From Nocardia brasiliensis NBRC 14402 (GTDB lineage Bacteria; Actinomycetota; Actinomycetes; Mycobacteriales; Mycobacteriaceae), in assembly GCF_000308475.2 (NCBI RefSeq), contig NZ_BAFT02000057.1, positions 334,558 through 398,557 of the forward strand: a DNA stretch of 64,000 nt, given 5' to 3'. The first letter of the stretch is position 1. Each line of letters opens with the position of its first letter. The notes beneath the pieces are model-generated. The model was not told the DNA's origin. It was given only the letters and a program-made list of their open reading frames with translations, and made no database searches. Of the stretch, positions 16,753 through 24,919 are shown piece by piece. The position numbers were made by a program, and so were the translations under genes.

Positions 16753-17142
16753 TTATTCGTCTTGGTTCTCGATCAGTGGAACGCAGGGAGACAGCAGGGT
16801 GTCGTTCCGCGTTGATGTTTGCCCGCGGCACATGACAAAAATCTGGAACTCGTTGTAGAGTTTCGGGTCTTCATCATTTCTCAGCCAAAGGGTGCCGAAA
16901 GATCCTGGCGCTATGCTGCCGATTTCTTTGAAGCCGTCCAGTACGCTCCAGTGCGGGTGGTTCGTGTATCCAGCGAAATGAAGTTGAATTTTCCCATTGA
17001 CGCGCCGGAGGTCGACGAGACCGCTACCGGTATCGAAGGCGTCGAGTCGAGCTTCCACGTCCTGGTATGTCGATTCGATTTGGGCGTGGTTGTCGTCCTC
17101 GACGTCGTATTGAACGGTGAGCCAGCCGTGGTACTCGAACAC
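16753..17142 (-). CDS. Imm7-family immunity protein (orphan)
   Basis: 129 residues from a GTG at 17142 with a full AGGAGGT site. It starts FEYHGWLTV, continues with VNGKIQLHFAGYTNHPHW and SIAPGSFGTLWLRNDED, and ends LLSPCVPLIENQ. This series (FxxHGW start, NGxxxLxFxGxxNH, PGSxGxLxxRDDED, SPCxPxIE) is the Imm7 pattern. Imm7 proteins neutralise toxins of contact-dependent or ESX/T7SS polymorphic systems. The expected toxin is not adjacent: the upstream neighbour is a methyltransferase 217 bases away. It may protect against toxins of other strains. Confidence 0.78.
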   Translation of the reverse strand: MFEYHGWLTVQYDVEDDNHAQIESTYQDVEARLDAFDTGSGLVDLRRVNGKIQLHFAGYTNHPHWSVLDGFKEIGSIAPGSFGTLWLRNDEDPKLYNEFQIFVMCRGQTSTRNDTLLSPCVPLIENQDE

Positions 17143-17359
17143 TCGACCTCCTGGTCGCTGGTCAGAACGGCGTAGTGTCGATGACAACCTCGACACCGTA
17201 CCGTGCTGAGTTGCTTCGAATCGGCATTGGATGAGATCAGCTGTCGTGCAGTAGAAATCATTAGGTGAGGTCCGCGCCGGCACGGCAGTTCATTGCGTTC
17301 GCCAACCTCGAGTCGTTCCCGGTCGAGCAGGACGTGACCGGCCAGGCCGAAGAGGACAG

Positions 17360-18193
17360 TTATCCCCGCAAAACCCAGCCCTGCGCGACGTCGCCCAAGT
17401 TCCACCACGAGACATAGTGCGCATCTTGCGATTCCAGCTCCCAGCCCTCCGTCAGTCGGTCGAAGAAGGCATCATCACCAGTCTTGCCGCCCTTCGGCTC
17501 GCCTATAAATACCAAGCGAGTTCCGCCGCGGCGCTCGAACTCCCGCAAGGCCGTCGACGCCATCGAATCACCCCACCCCGGCGGCCAGCACAGGAACAAC
17601 ACCGACTCACCCTCGAGTGCTGAATCGAACTCCGCTGAACCACCAACCGGATGCCACACATCCAACTGCCCAGCCGCGCCAGGAAACGACACGTTCGACG
17701 TGCTGTCCGGCGGTTCCACATCGAAAGCCGCCACATCGACGCCACCGGCAGCCAGCTGTCCCGCCCAGTAGCCCCGCCCGGCACCCAGCTCCAGCACCTT
17801 CCGACCGCCACTGAACTGCCCGATCCACTCGATCGTCGCCGGCGACGGCACCGCATACGCGTACGCGGCCTGTAAGATCGTCTGCGCGAAAGCCAAACGG
17901 GCACTGCCCTTCTCCCGTCCGCCGTTCACCACCTGACGCTCAGCGTCCTCGGAAATGGAAGGCGCAACGATGTCCCAGTACGGATTTCTCGACGCCGACG
18001 GGCCGCCTGTCATGTAGTGCACGAGCCTCAGGTCGAACGCCGCATCCGCAGTCGGGTCGCCTGTCCCCGCCAACATCGGTGCCGTCTCCAAGTACTCCGA
18101 AACTTTCGGATACTCCCGCCGCAACCGCTGCTCGTCGTCCAGCAGCGCGGTCAACTCCGTACGTCGCTCAGTCGTCAGTGAGAGCCCAGTCAT
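17360..18193 (-). CDS. Class I SAM-dependent methyltransferase
   Basis: 277 residues. Motif I is clear (VLELGAGRGYWAGQL), followed by the acidic end of strand beta-2 (VAAFDVEPPD) and the strand-4 region SVLFLCWPPGWGD. The first ~120 residues form a helical N-terminal extension. It resembles a widespread family of small actinobacterial methyltransferases annotated only as hypothetical; the substrate is unknown. ATG start. It is probably single. Confidence 0.8.
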   Translation of the reverse strand: MTGLSLTTERRTELTALLDDEQRLRREYPKVSEYLETAPMLAGTGDPTADAAFDLRLVHYMTGGPSASRNPYWDIVAPSISEDAERQVVNGGREKGSARLAFAQTILQAAYAYAVPSPATIEWIGQFSGGRKVLELGAGRGYWAGQLAAGGVDVAAFDVEPPDSTSNVSFPGAAGQLDVWHPVGGSAEFDSALEGESVLFLCWPPGWGDSMASTALREFERRGGTRLVFIGEPKGGKTGDDAFFDRLTEGWELESQDAHYVSWWNLGDVAQGWVLRG

Positions 18194-18620
18194 GCCTTAG
18201 ATTTTCGCCCTCTGTGGAACTTGGCGCGCTCGGTGGGAAATCCTGCCAGGCACAAGGCTTGTGGTTCCTGCCCAACATATGACGGTGGCGGGCAAACACG
18301 AATGTCCGCACCGCGGATGCGGCTACCATCTCAAAGCCCTGGGCGCAGTCCTTCCCGGATCCGTTGTTCGTTGGATCGACCGGGATGTAGCTGTTGCCGG
18401 GCTTCGACGTCGAGGGAAGCTTCCCTCCAGTCCGATCTCGGGGTCGAGCGATATCCCACGCATGAGCCAACGAATTCGCTCGTGCCCCCTGTGCCATCAA
18501 TCGGCTGGGTCGACAGGCGGGTAGACCCGCAAGGCGCGACACCTATCTAAGCCGCGCTGACCTTCACGCGTCTTATAGTTACGCAATACACCGGTTGACT
18601 GCGCGGTGAGGGGAGACTGC
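18194..18620. other. Upstream region of the WXG100 operon
   Basis: 427 bases between the divergent methyltransferase and WXG100 operon, so both promoters must lie here. Open frames on both strands lack start sites and family resemblance. No clean long inverted repeat was noticed. Confidence 0.45.
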
Positions 18621-18935
18621 ATGTCGGATGAGCTTCAGGTGGAGCCGGATCGGCTCCGTGGTGTGGCGCGAGTCATCATGGAGAAGGCGCAAACAATCCG
18701 GGACGGGGTGGCCCGGCTCGACACAACGGTCGGTAAGGAACTACTGGTCGATGGTTGGCAGGGCAGGGCTGCTTCGGCCTACGACGAATCGTGGGTGGAG
18801 TGGAAGCAAGGCGCCGACGACATCGTCTCGGCTCTCGAAAGTGCGGCGGCGAATCTGGTCGACGCCGCGCACCGATACGAAACGCGTGACCGGGACAACC
18901 GTGACGCGATCACTCGTGCAGGCGAGCAGGTGTAG
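18621..18935 (+). CDS. WXG100-like protein A (ESX substrate/chaperone)
   Basis: 104 residues, all-helical, with the central W-x-G turn (DGWQGRAASAYDESW) flanked by two amphipathic helices, the hallmark of WXG100/ESAT-6-like proteins. These form helical hairpin dimers and are exported through, or target partners to, type VII secretion. The C-terminus (AAHRYETRDRDNRDAI) carries a Y-x-x-x-[D/E]-like signal (YETRD). ATG start after GGGGAGA. First gene of a five-gene operon; the next starts three bases after its stop. Confidence 0.85.
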   Translation: MSDELQVEPDRLRGVARVIMEKAQTIRDGVARLDTTVGKELLVDGWQGRAASAYDESWVEWKQGADDIVSALESAAANLVDAAHRYETRDRDNRDAITRAGEQV

Positions 18936-18938
18936 CCG

Positions 18939-19235
18939 ATGGTGGACGACTACAGCTACCGGGTGAATCTGGCGCAGCTCGACGAAGCGGTCACGGCAAT
19001 GGCGAAATTCGGTGCCGATGTCGAAGGATGGCTGCGGGAAGTCGATCAACTCGTCGCTGAACTGCATCTGTCCTGGTCGAGTCAGGCGGCACAGGCGCAG
19101 CGCGTTGCCCACGACCGGTGGCTGGCGGGTGCGGCGGAGATGCGAGAGAATCTCGACGAACTGCGCGACGTCGCACGCAAAGCGCACACCAACTACACCG
19201 GCGCTGTGCAAACCAATGCCGAGATGTGGCCATGA
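18939..19235 (+). CDS. WXG100-like protein B
   Basis: 98 residues. Helix-turn-helix hairpin with a W-S-S turn in place of W-x-G (HLSWSSQAAQAQRVAHDRW). The C-terminal helix carries no obvious Y-x-x-x-D motif, and the protein ends TGAVQTNAEMWP. Protein A and protein B are likely to form a heterodimer, as EsxA/EsxB-type pairs do, and guide the downstream effector to the ESX channel. It begins three bases after protein A, and its stop overlaps the effector start as ATGA. Confidence 0.82.
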   Translation: MVDDYSYRVNLAQLDEAVTAMAKFGADVEGWLREVDQLVAELHLSWSSQAAQAQRVAHDRWLAGAAEMRENLDELRDVARKAHTNYTGAVQTNAEMWP

Positions 19236-20542
19236 GCCCTCCGGCAAGTTTCCCGATCATCGTCTGTCGCGGCGAGGACTACCGATCGGCCAGCGAAGGC
19301 ATGGGATTCATTCGCGACGACGCCAGCGAAGTACACAGTGCGCTGCTGACCACGTTGGCCGGGTACGGCGGCATGGGCGGCAGCGATACTGCCGGCGAGC
19401 AGTGGGCCAAGTCTTATGACGAGGCTGTCGATGCCGCGTTGCAGACCTCGTCGAAGCTGGTGTCGACCTGCGCCCGCACCAGCGATCTGATCGCGGCCGG
19501 TGCTCACAACCACGCTGTGGCCGAAGCGGCGGCCAACGGTGTCGAGCCGCCCCCGACACCCGCTGTCGGGTTCGATCCATGCCTGGCGATCCGGGTCCCC
19601 TCGGCGGGTGGCGGTGGCGGGCCGGAGCCGTTCGGCTGGTCATTGATCAAATCGGTTTCGGGTCTGGTGTGGCCGAACGGCCACCAAGACCAACTGCGCG
19701 CGGCCAAAGATGTCTGGTACGCCGCGGCGGAGGCATTGGACACCGCCACCGGCCGGTTCCCCAATACGGTCGGCTTGCTGGAGAACCAGCAGTCGGCCGA
19801 GATCCCCGCCGCGGTCGCCGCCTGCAGCGAGACTTCCTACAACTTCATGGAGCTGCAGGCGGCGTACCGCGAGATCGGTGATTCGTGCGCGGACTATGCC
19901 CAGCACCTCGACGACGCGCACAGCGAGATCCTCGATGAGCTGAAGAAGATGCTCATCGAGACCGCTGCGGTGGAAGCGGGCATGGCCGTTCTGGTTCCGT
20001 TCACCGGCGGACTGTCCGAACTCGGCAACGGCGCGGTCATCGCTCGCATCGGCGTCTATGCCGCCCGTATCGGCCGGATCATCGACCGTCTCGTGACCAA
20101 GGTCGCCGCCATCGCCAGCCGTATCGGATCGGCGGTCACCGGCAAGCTGAAACCGATATTGACCAAGCTGGGGGAATGGCTGGAGAAGGCCAAAACCAAG
20201 TGGTGGAGGTCCGATTCCGGTGGAGGGCTGCCTGAACTGCCGCCCAAACCAGCTGCAGTCAAACCGACCGTGAACGACCGAAAGCTGCAGAACTTCCTCG
20301 ACGACCTCTACAAGGGGGCGAACAACCCGGACCGGGTGGGCGATGGCACCACAGCGGATGCCGTCCGCAACGAGTTCCGAAACTTGGTTCCCACCGAAGG
20401 CAAATGGCATCTGCAGAAGGCGATGGAAGTGCAACGAGGACTCGCGAACTGGTTGATGAACAAGGCGAACACCGACCCTGCGGATCGGGCTGTCGCGATC
20501 CGGGAACTGACGAACCTCATGGACGCATTGGCGGGAAAGTGA
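19232..20542 (+). CDS. Putative ESX-secreted polymorphic toxin
   Basis: 436 residues. N-terminal ~250 residues are helical with two WXG-like hairpin regions (about 1-110 and 135-250). A hydrophobic, helix-prone stretch follows (AAVEAGMAVLVPFTGGL, then ARIGVYAARIGRIIDRLV). A Pro-rich spacer PELPPKPAAVKP marks residues ~335-346. The last ~89 residues form a compact domain with invariant-looking polar motifs: FLDDLYKGANNPDRVGDGTT, DAVRNEF, GKWHLQKA and RGLANWL. The same architecture (export domain, spacer, short variable tip) is typical of polymorphic toxins. The tip resembles domains seen at the ends of other toxin proteins, but I cannot name its activity; the His in GKWHLQKA is a candidate catalytic residue. 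It is followed by a candidate immunity gene nine bases on. Confidence 0.7.
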   Translation: MSPPASFPIIVCRGEDYRSASEGMGFIRDDASEVHSALLTTLAGYGGMGGSDTAGEQWAKSYDEAVDAALQTSSKLVSTCARTSDLIAAGAHNHAVAEAAANGVEPPPTPAVGFDPCLAIRVPSAGGGGGPEPFGWSLIKSVSGLVWPNGHQDQLRAAKDVWYAAAEALDTATGRFPNTVGLLENQQSAEIPAAVAACSETSYNFMELQAAYREIGDSCADYAQHLDDAHSEILDELKKMLIETAAVEAGMAVLVPFTGGLSELGNGAVIARIGVYAARIGRIIDRLVTKVAAIASRIGSAVTGKLKPILTKLGEWLEKAKTKWWRSDSGGGLPELPPKPAAVKPTVNDRKLQNFLDDLYKGANNPDRVGDGTTADAVRNEFRNLVPTEGKWHLQKAMEVQRGLANWLMNKANTDPADRAVAIRELTNLMDALAGK

Positions 20543-20551
20543 TGGCTAATC

Positions 20552-21028
20552 ATGGATGACCGGACCGACAAAGAAATACTGGACATGCTCTACACGTGGA
20601 CGAGGACATTGGTGCCTGCGCAAGCTCGCTTTATCGACGAGCTTGCTGCTCTGGAACCCGAGATCCAGCCACTTATCGCCGAGCACATCCGTGACAATGA
20701 CGAGCTTCTCCCGACCGTACTGATGGGCGATATCGCGCGCTGGGTAGGGCAGGTCGTGCGTGACAGCCCCAATCCGCGATCGCGCCTGGCGCCGTTCTTC
20801 GCACGACTCGAAGCGGCTTGGGAGGACAATGGAGGTCCGGTATCGGAACTGATCGCGGTGTCGTTCGTCGAAAACGTCTACGACAATCCCGCGATCGTCC
20901 AGCTCCTAGGACCAAACCTCGCCCACTACCACCGCGTGTACACAGGCCAGGAGAAGCCTCGCAACGACCAACGTCGACCGGTACCCGAGATCGTGCAGCA
21001 GATACGCAAGAAGTTGGGTTGGTCATGA
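20552..21028 (+). CDS. Candidate cognate immunity protein
   Basis: 158 residues, cytosolic, mostly helical, no signal peptide or TM. It has the core IRDNDELLPTVLMGDIARW, a DUF7674-like signature often annotated in genes next to polymorphic toxins. The second half (PFFARLEAAWEDNG, then ISFVENVYDN-like repeats) is a helical repeat bundle. It sits directly after the toxin-like gene with nine bases between and shares its stop with the next start (ATGA). Toxin-immunity pairing is inferred from this position and from the lack of any secretion signal. Confidence 0.65.
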   Translation: MDDRTDKEILDMLYTWTRTLVPAQARFIDELAALEPEIQPLIAEHIRDNDELLPTVLMGDIARWVGQVVRDSPNPRSRLAPFFARLEAAWEDNGGPVSELIAVSFVENVYDNPAIVQLLGPNLAHYHRVYTGQEKPRNDQRRPVPEIVQQIRKKLGWS

Positions 21029-21459
21029 CGGATCTGCAGAAATGGGAACAGCAACTGCGGCAAGAACTCGCCGAGATTCGCCGCAGCGCAGACAAACTCG
21101 CGACGTCCGCCGCTAGGGTTGTCGGACGCGGTGCAGTCCGCGGCATCACTGTCGAGGTCAACGCCCAGGGCGACATCACTGACTTGCAGATCGCGCCCGC
21201 TGCGATGCGTTGGACCAGCACTCAACTTGCCGCCGCTCTGCTCGACTGCCACCAGCAGGCGCGAGCCGACGTCAAGGCGGCAACCGAAAAGATCACCCGG
21301 ACAGCCGATCCTCGCCTCCGCGGCCCACTCCAGGAATTACTGGGTACGGCGGAGACTACGTCCGAAGAACCCAAGCGGTCGATGTCCGAGGAGGAGATCC
21401 AGGCCGCCGATGATGCCTACTTCGAGCGGATCAATCAAGGTTGGGCGAATGAGCGCTGA
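21025..21459 (+). CDS. YbaB/EbfC-like protein of the ESX operon
   Basis: 144 residues. N-terminal coiled coil (QKWEQQLRQELAEIRRSADK), then a YbaB-type beta-rich core (GAVRGITVEVNAQGDITDLQ) and a C-terminal helix. YbaB/EbfC folds normally bind nucleoid DNA. In ESX-1 loci of mycobacteria the small protein EspL has this fold and stabilises other Esp proteins, so a chaperone role for the effector is plausible here. It overlaps the preceding stop as ATGA, and ends the operon. Confidence 0.72.
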   Translation: MTDLQKWEQQLRQELAEIRRSADKLATSAARVVGRGAVRGITVEVNAQGDITDLQIAPAAMRWTSTQLAAALLDCHQQARADVKAATEKITRTADPRLRGPLQELLGTAETTSEEPKRSMSEEEIQAADDAYFERINQGWANER

Positions 21460-21509
21460 TCGCAACGGGTTAGCCCTGGGCGATCAAACTGCTTCGGGTC
21501 GAACCTGAT

Positions 21510-21830
21510 TCATCGCAGCAGGCATCGCAAGAGCTGTGTTCTGATTCGGTCTCGGGTGGGTGGAAAGTCTGACGCGATGCCGCGCAATGTCATGCCTTGG
21601 GCGGCGTCGGTGAGCAGTTCGGCGGGGCCGGTGTAGTAGGTGTACATTGCGCGGGTGGCCGCGGTGAAGCGGTTCGCGATCGAGCGCAGTGCCTGTCGGC
21701 GGATGGCGGCCACATATAGCTCGAGCTGGACGGTGGTCACGGATCGTTCGGTGGTGAAGCAGCCCGCCAGCGCCTCGGCGGTCTGGTCGTGGCTCACGCC
21801 CCCGAAAATGAGCTTGTCGTGAGGTACGAA
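21510..21830 (-). pseudogene. C-terminal remnant of a TetR regulator
   Basis: Minus-strand reading gives a run typical of the TetR C-terminal ligand domain: SVTTVQLELYVAAIRRQALR, then FTAATRAMYTYYTGPAELL, then LTDAAQGMTLRGIASD. The normal N-terminal helix-turn-helix is missing upstream; the open frame there is low-quality. It is therefore half a regulator gene, decayed. It does not connect to another TetR remnant in the window. Confidence 0.55.
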
Positions 21831-22149
21831 TATACCTAGCCTGATGACAGCAGGACTATGCGTGGGCGGCCCATTCGGCCCGGACGCAATAGTTCTGCGA
21901 AGTTCTACGGGACGCGTGGCGCGTTTCGTACCGATCGAGTTCCGAGGTGATGACTTATCCCCCAGGCCGAGTAGCCGCTTGTTCCGGCACTGACCCCGTG
22001 AGCCGCTCATGTGTGCTCCGGTCGTGTCGTGGACGGCTTTTCCAGTTGGCCTGGGCTTTGTCGTACCTTTCCACTCCTGTGCGCAGTTGCGTACGTGGCC
22101 CCGGCCTGTCCGAGTCGCCATACCCAACTGTCAGAACAGGAGGTTTTCC
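21831..22149. other. Gap with no supported gene
   Basis: About 320 bases between the TetR remnant and the small leader frame. It contains an AT-richer patch (AATATACCTAGC around 21830) near the break point of the remnant. It presumably holds the promoter of the response-regulator transcript. Confidence 0.4.
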
Positions 22150-22224
22150 GTGTCCGCGGAGACTCGACACCGCTCGCGGTTTTATCGGCGCGGCGGGCCA
22201 TGCTCGTCGCGCTCGTCGTGCTGA
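22150..22224 (+). CDS. Candidate leader peptide (24 aa)
   Basis: GTG start with a perfect AGGAGG six bases upstream, the strongest ribosome site in this part of the window. The product is short and basic, beginning VSAETRHRSRFYRRG and ending in a CSSRSSC stretch with two cysteines. It sits 120 bases upstream of the response-regulator gene in the same direction. Actinobacterial Cys-containing short upstream frames can control downstream genes by attenuation, but this one does not match a leader family I recognise. Confidence 0.4.
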   Translation: MSAETRHRSRFYRRGGPCSSRSSC

Positions 22225-22344
22225 CCGCTGAGCTGCCTCGTCGGCAGATGCGAGGCTGACGTCGTCGCACTCGGCGTGACGACGTGGCGCGCGAAACATC
22301 AACACACTCAACCTGTTCGGCGCTCTTCGAAGAGGAACGAATCA

Positions 22345-22950
22345 ATGATTCGAGTGCTGATCGCCGGGAGCCTTCGGCTGCCCCGGGAAGCGCTGGCCAC
22401 CATCCTGGCCGGCGAGTCCGGCGTGGAGGTGGTCGCGCAGGTGTCGCTGGGCGCCGATGTGGTGCCCAGTGCCCTGCGCGCCCGCCCGAACCTGGCCCTG
22501 CTGGATGCGAATCTCGCCGGGGTGGACGGGATTTCCGCCGCAACACAATTGAAAGCGGCGCTGCCCGACTGCCGCGTCGTCATCGTGATGGCACCGCATC
22601 GGCCCGACCTGCTCCGTTCCGCATTGGACGCGCGGGTGGAGGGGCTGCTCAGCACCGGCGCTTCGATCGCTGCGTTGACCGATACCGTGCGCCGGGTGGC
22701 GCACGGTGAATCGGTGCTGGAACCGCAGGCGGTCGCGGCGGCTTTGCGCGGCCCTGCCAACCCGCTGAGCACCCGGGACATCGACATCCTTCGCTTGATC
22801 TCCCAGGGGCACAGGCCCGACGAAATCGCTGCGGCACTGCATCTTTCGGCGGGCACGGTGCGCAACAACCTGGCCGCCATCAACCGCAAGCTGGGTACCC
22901 GCAACCGCATCGAGACCCTGCGCACCGCAGCCCGCCACGGATGGATCTGA
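22345..22950 (+). CDS. LuxR/NarL-type response regulator with atypical receiver
   Basis: 201 residues. Receiver domain ~1-120: the phosphorylation aspartate D54 is present (LALLDANLAG), but the N-terminal acidic pair that binds Mg is missing (RVLIAGSLR in place of the usual DD) and the strand-5 lysine is replaced by Ser (GLLSTGAS in place of the usual LLKDA). LuxR helix-turn-helix ~138-197 (PLSTRDIDILRLISQGHRPD, then TVRNNLAAINRKLGTRNRIE). It therefore may work without classical phosphorylation. ATG start after AGAGGA. No histidine kinase is adjacent. Confidence 0.88.
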   Translation: MIRVLIAGSLRLPREALATILAGESGVEVVAQVSLGADVVPSALRARPNLALLDANLAGVDGISAATQLKAALPDCRVVIVMAPHRPDLLRSALDARVEGLLSTGASIAALTDTVRRVAHGESVLEPQAVAAALRGPANPLSTRDIDILRLISQGHRPDEIAAALHLSAGTVRNNLAAINRKLGTRNRIETLRTAARHGWI

Positions 22951-23160
22951 ACATCGTGCAACCTGCACGCTCCGCCGTGCGATCTGCACCGATCGCATCA
23001 GGCCAGAGGGTGTGATTCCCGCAGGTCAATGGCCAGGGCCTCGGCAACAAGGCGGTCAAAACGCTTCGCAGTGTTCGCGATTGCTCGCCGACACTGTCCA
23101 TCAACCGAAACGAGATCCCACCGGCGGCGCGAGAATCGCTGTCGGAGAACAGGAGAGAGC

Positions 23161-23385
23161 ATGTCAGCCCAGTGCGACGTCTGCGGCAAGAAGCCGAGCT
23201 TCGGCAAGAAGGTGGCGCGCGCGGGACGGCGAGCCCAACAGCGCTACGTCAAGGGCCGCACGAGCCGCCGCTTCAACCCCAACATCCAGCCCGTGCGCGC
23301 GGTGCAGGACGGCACGCCCGTGCGGTTGAAGGTGTGCACCTCCTGCATCAAGAAGGGCGCGGTACGCCGGCGCGTCAGCGCGTGA
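23161..23385 (+). CDS. rpmB: Ribosomal protein L28 (zinc-binding, C+ type)
   Basis: 74 residues. Sequence begins MSAQCDVCGKKPSFGKKVAR and ends VCTSCIKKGAVRRRV: both zinc-ligand pairs (C5-x-x-C8 and C-x-x-C near residue 60) are intact, so this is the zinc-binding C+ paralogue rather than the Zur-controlled C- form. It is part of the 50S subunit. ATG start after AGGAGAGAG. The next gene overlaps its stop as GTGA. Confidence 0.95.
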   Translation: MSAQCDVCGKKPSFGKKVARAGRRAQQRYVKGRTSRRFNPNIQPVRAVQDGTPVRLKVCTSCIKKGAVRRRVSA

Positions 23386-23750
23386 CCAGCACTGCGGCCC
23401 AGCTGGTCTCGCAGATCAAGAGCTGGCGAAGGTTGTGGCCGAGCGGCTTCGCTGTTCTGCCACACCGCCGTCGCGACGAGTTCCCTTGCCACGACTGCGG
23501 ATTGCCGACCGCGCCATGCGACGGGCCCGACGAGTGGTACACCGTGCACGACGCCGTCTGGCAGGCCGGCGCGCTGGGTGCAGAAAGCATCGCGTGTATC
23601 GGCTGCCTCGAATCACGACTGGGGCGCCGACTCCACCCCGCCGACTTCCTGACCGCGCCACTCAACGACCCCGACTACGGAAACCACAGTCCGCGGCTAC
23701 GCAACCGCCTGCGACCGTCGCAGACCACAGCTCACGAAAGCACTCAATGA
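23382..23750 (+). CDS. Zinc-ribbon-like protein coupled to L28
   Basis: 122 residues, GTG start overlapping the L28 stop. Two C-x-x-C pairs, FPCHDCGLPT and IACIGCLESRLGRR, would coordinate one metal ion, with WYTVHDAVW between them. A family with this layout is common in actinobacteria and their phages; its function is unknown. Translational coupling to L28 suggests it is expressed with the ribosomal protein. Confidence 0.7.
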   Translation: MTSTAAQLVSQIKSWRRLWPSGFAVLPHRRRDEFPCHDCGLPTAPCDGPDEWYTVHDAVWQAGALGAESIACIGCLESRLGRRLHPADFLTAPLNDPDYGNHSPRLRNRLRPSQTTAHESTQ

Positions 23751-23890
23751 CTCCGACGCAGTTCATATTTCGCGAAGCCACCCTGGACGGCAAAGGTTTC
23801 TTGGCGGTTGTGCAAGCCATTTCGGGTACACATGAAACCGTTCACGGAGCCCGCTGCTCCAAATGCGGGCAGCGTCAATGCCCGAGATGA
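23747..23890 (+). CDS. Possible small protein (47 aa)
   Basis: ATGA overlap with the preceding gene. The reading begins MTPTQFIFREATLDGKGFLA and ends with a C-x-x-C (RCSKCGQRQC) that fits the metal theme of its neighbours. The end overlaps the 3' end of the ZIP gene by 16 bases. No family recognised. It may be chance. Confidence 0.3.
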   Translation: MTPTQFIFREATLDGKGFLAVVQAISGTHETVHGARCSKCGQRQCPR

Positions 23891-24633
23891 GACAGCGCGA
23901 ACGCGGTCAGGAATCCGGCCACGGTGATGGGTCCGATCCACAGCTGTGCGTCCTCGAAGGCCTCGGGAATCATCGTGTCGGCGATCATGGTCAGGATGGC
24001 GCCGCCGGCGAGGGCGGTGATCGCGGCCAGGAGTGCGGGTGGTGCCCCGCCGAGCAGTCCGTAGCCGAGCATGGCCGCGACTGCGCTGACGAGTGCGATC
24101 GCTCCCCAGAGCCCGAAGACGTAGGTGCGGCCGCGTCGAGCACGGCGCATTCCGGAGGCGCTCGAAAGTCCTTCGGGGACATTGCTGATGAATACCGCGG
24201 CGACAGTGACGGCGCTGACCGTGCCACCGCCGAGCAGACTGGTCCCGATCACGATCGACTCGGGAATCCCGTCGAGTAAAGCGCCCAAGGCGATCGCGGT
24301 ACCGGAACCGGCCTGGTCGGTTTCCGACGGTTGCTGGCCACCCGAGCGCTTGCGATGCCGCGCGCCGCGGGCCGCCAGGACGAGGTTCGCGCCGGTATAG
24401 ATGACTGCGCCGCTCACGGCACCAAGGGCGGTGGGCACCATGCCGCCCTGGTCGTGGGCTTCGGCGATCAATTCGAACGACACCGCCGAGAGCAGCACGC
24501 CGCTGCCGAAAGCCATGATCGCGGCGACCATGCGGGTGGGGATGCGGCCGAGGTAGCCAACGACCGCTCCGATCAACAGAGCTGAGCCGGCCAGCAGCCC
24601 CCACCCACCCGCTTCCAGCACACCAGCTGACAC
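23875..24633 (-). CDS. ZIP-family metal transporter
   Basis: 252 residues, about eight TM segments with a His/basic loop after TM3 (ARGARHRKRSGGQQ). The ZIP signature is seen in ALGALLDGIPESIVIG (TM4) and ISNVPEGLSSAS (TM5), where the usual His residues of TM4/TM5 are Asp and Asn. ZIP proteins move zinc, iron or manganese into the cytoplasm. GTG start with GAGGAG upstream. It converges on the L28 group. Confidence 0.85.
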   Translation of the reverse strand: MSAGVLEAGGWGLLAGSALLIGAVVGYLGRIPTRMVAAIMAFGSGVLLSAVSFELIAEAHDQGGMVPTALGAVSGAVIYTGANLVLAARGARHRKRSGGQQPSETDQAGSGTAIALGALLDGIPESIVIGTSLLGGGTVSAVTVAAVFISNVPEGLSSASGMRRARRGRTYVFGLWGAIALVSAVAAMLGYGLLGGAPPALLAAITALAGGAILTMIADTMIPEAFEDAQLWIGPITVAGFLTAFALSHLGH

Positions 24634-24919
24634 CGCAACTCCTCACCGACCACCTCGCTCGAACAACTGCTCCCGGATTTCCCTTCGGACCGCAGACCAA
24701 TCAGACAGTTCGGGCGCGTTCGTTCGAACACACCTGCGCCGCAGAGAGATAGAGCACAGAAGCGGGCGAAATTCCGCAGTCAGCGTGATACGTCGAGCAT
24801 CCCGAGCCGGGATGCCGGCGACTGCGCTGACAAATCGGCTCCGATCAACCGCCACGCCCGAAAACAGGTGTTGCCACCGCCCAGCCCGGTTCCAAGGAGC
24901 CAACTCGGTACTGAATGGA

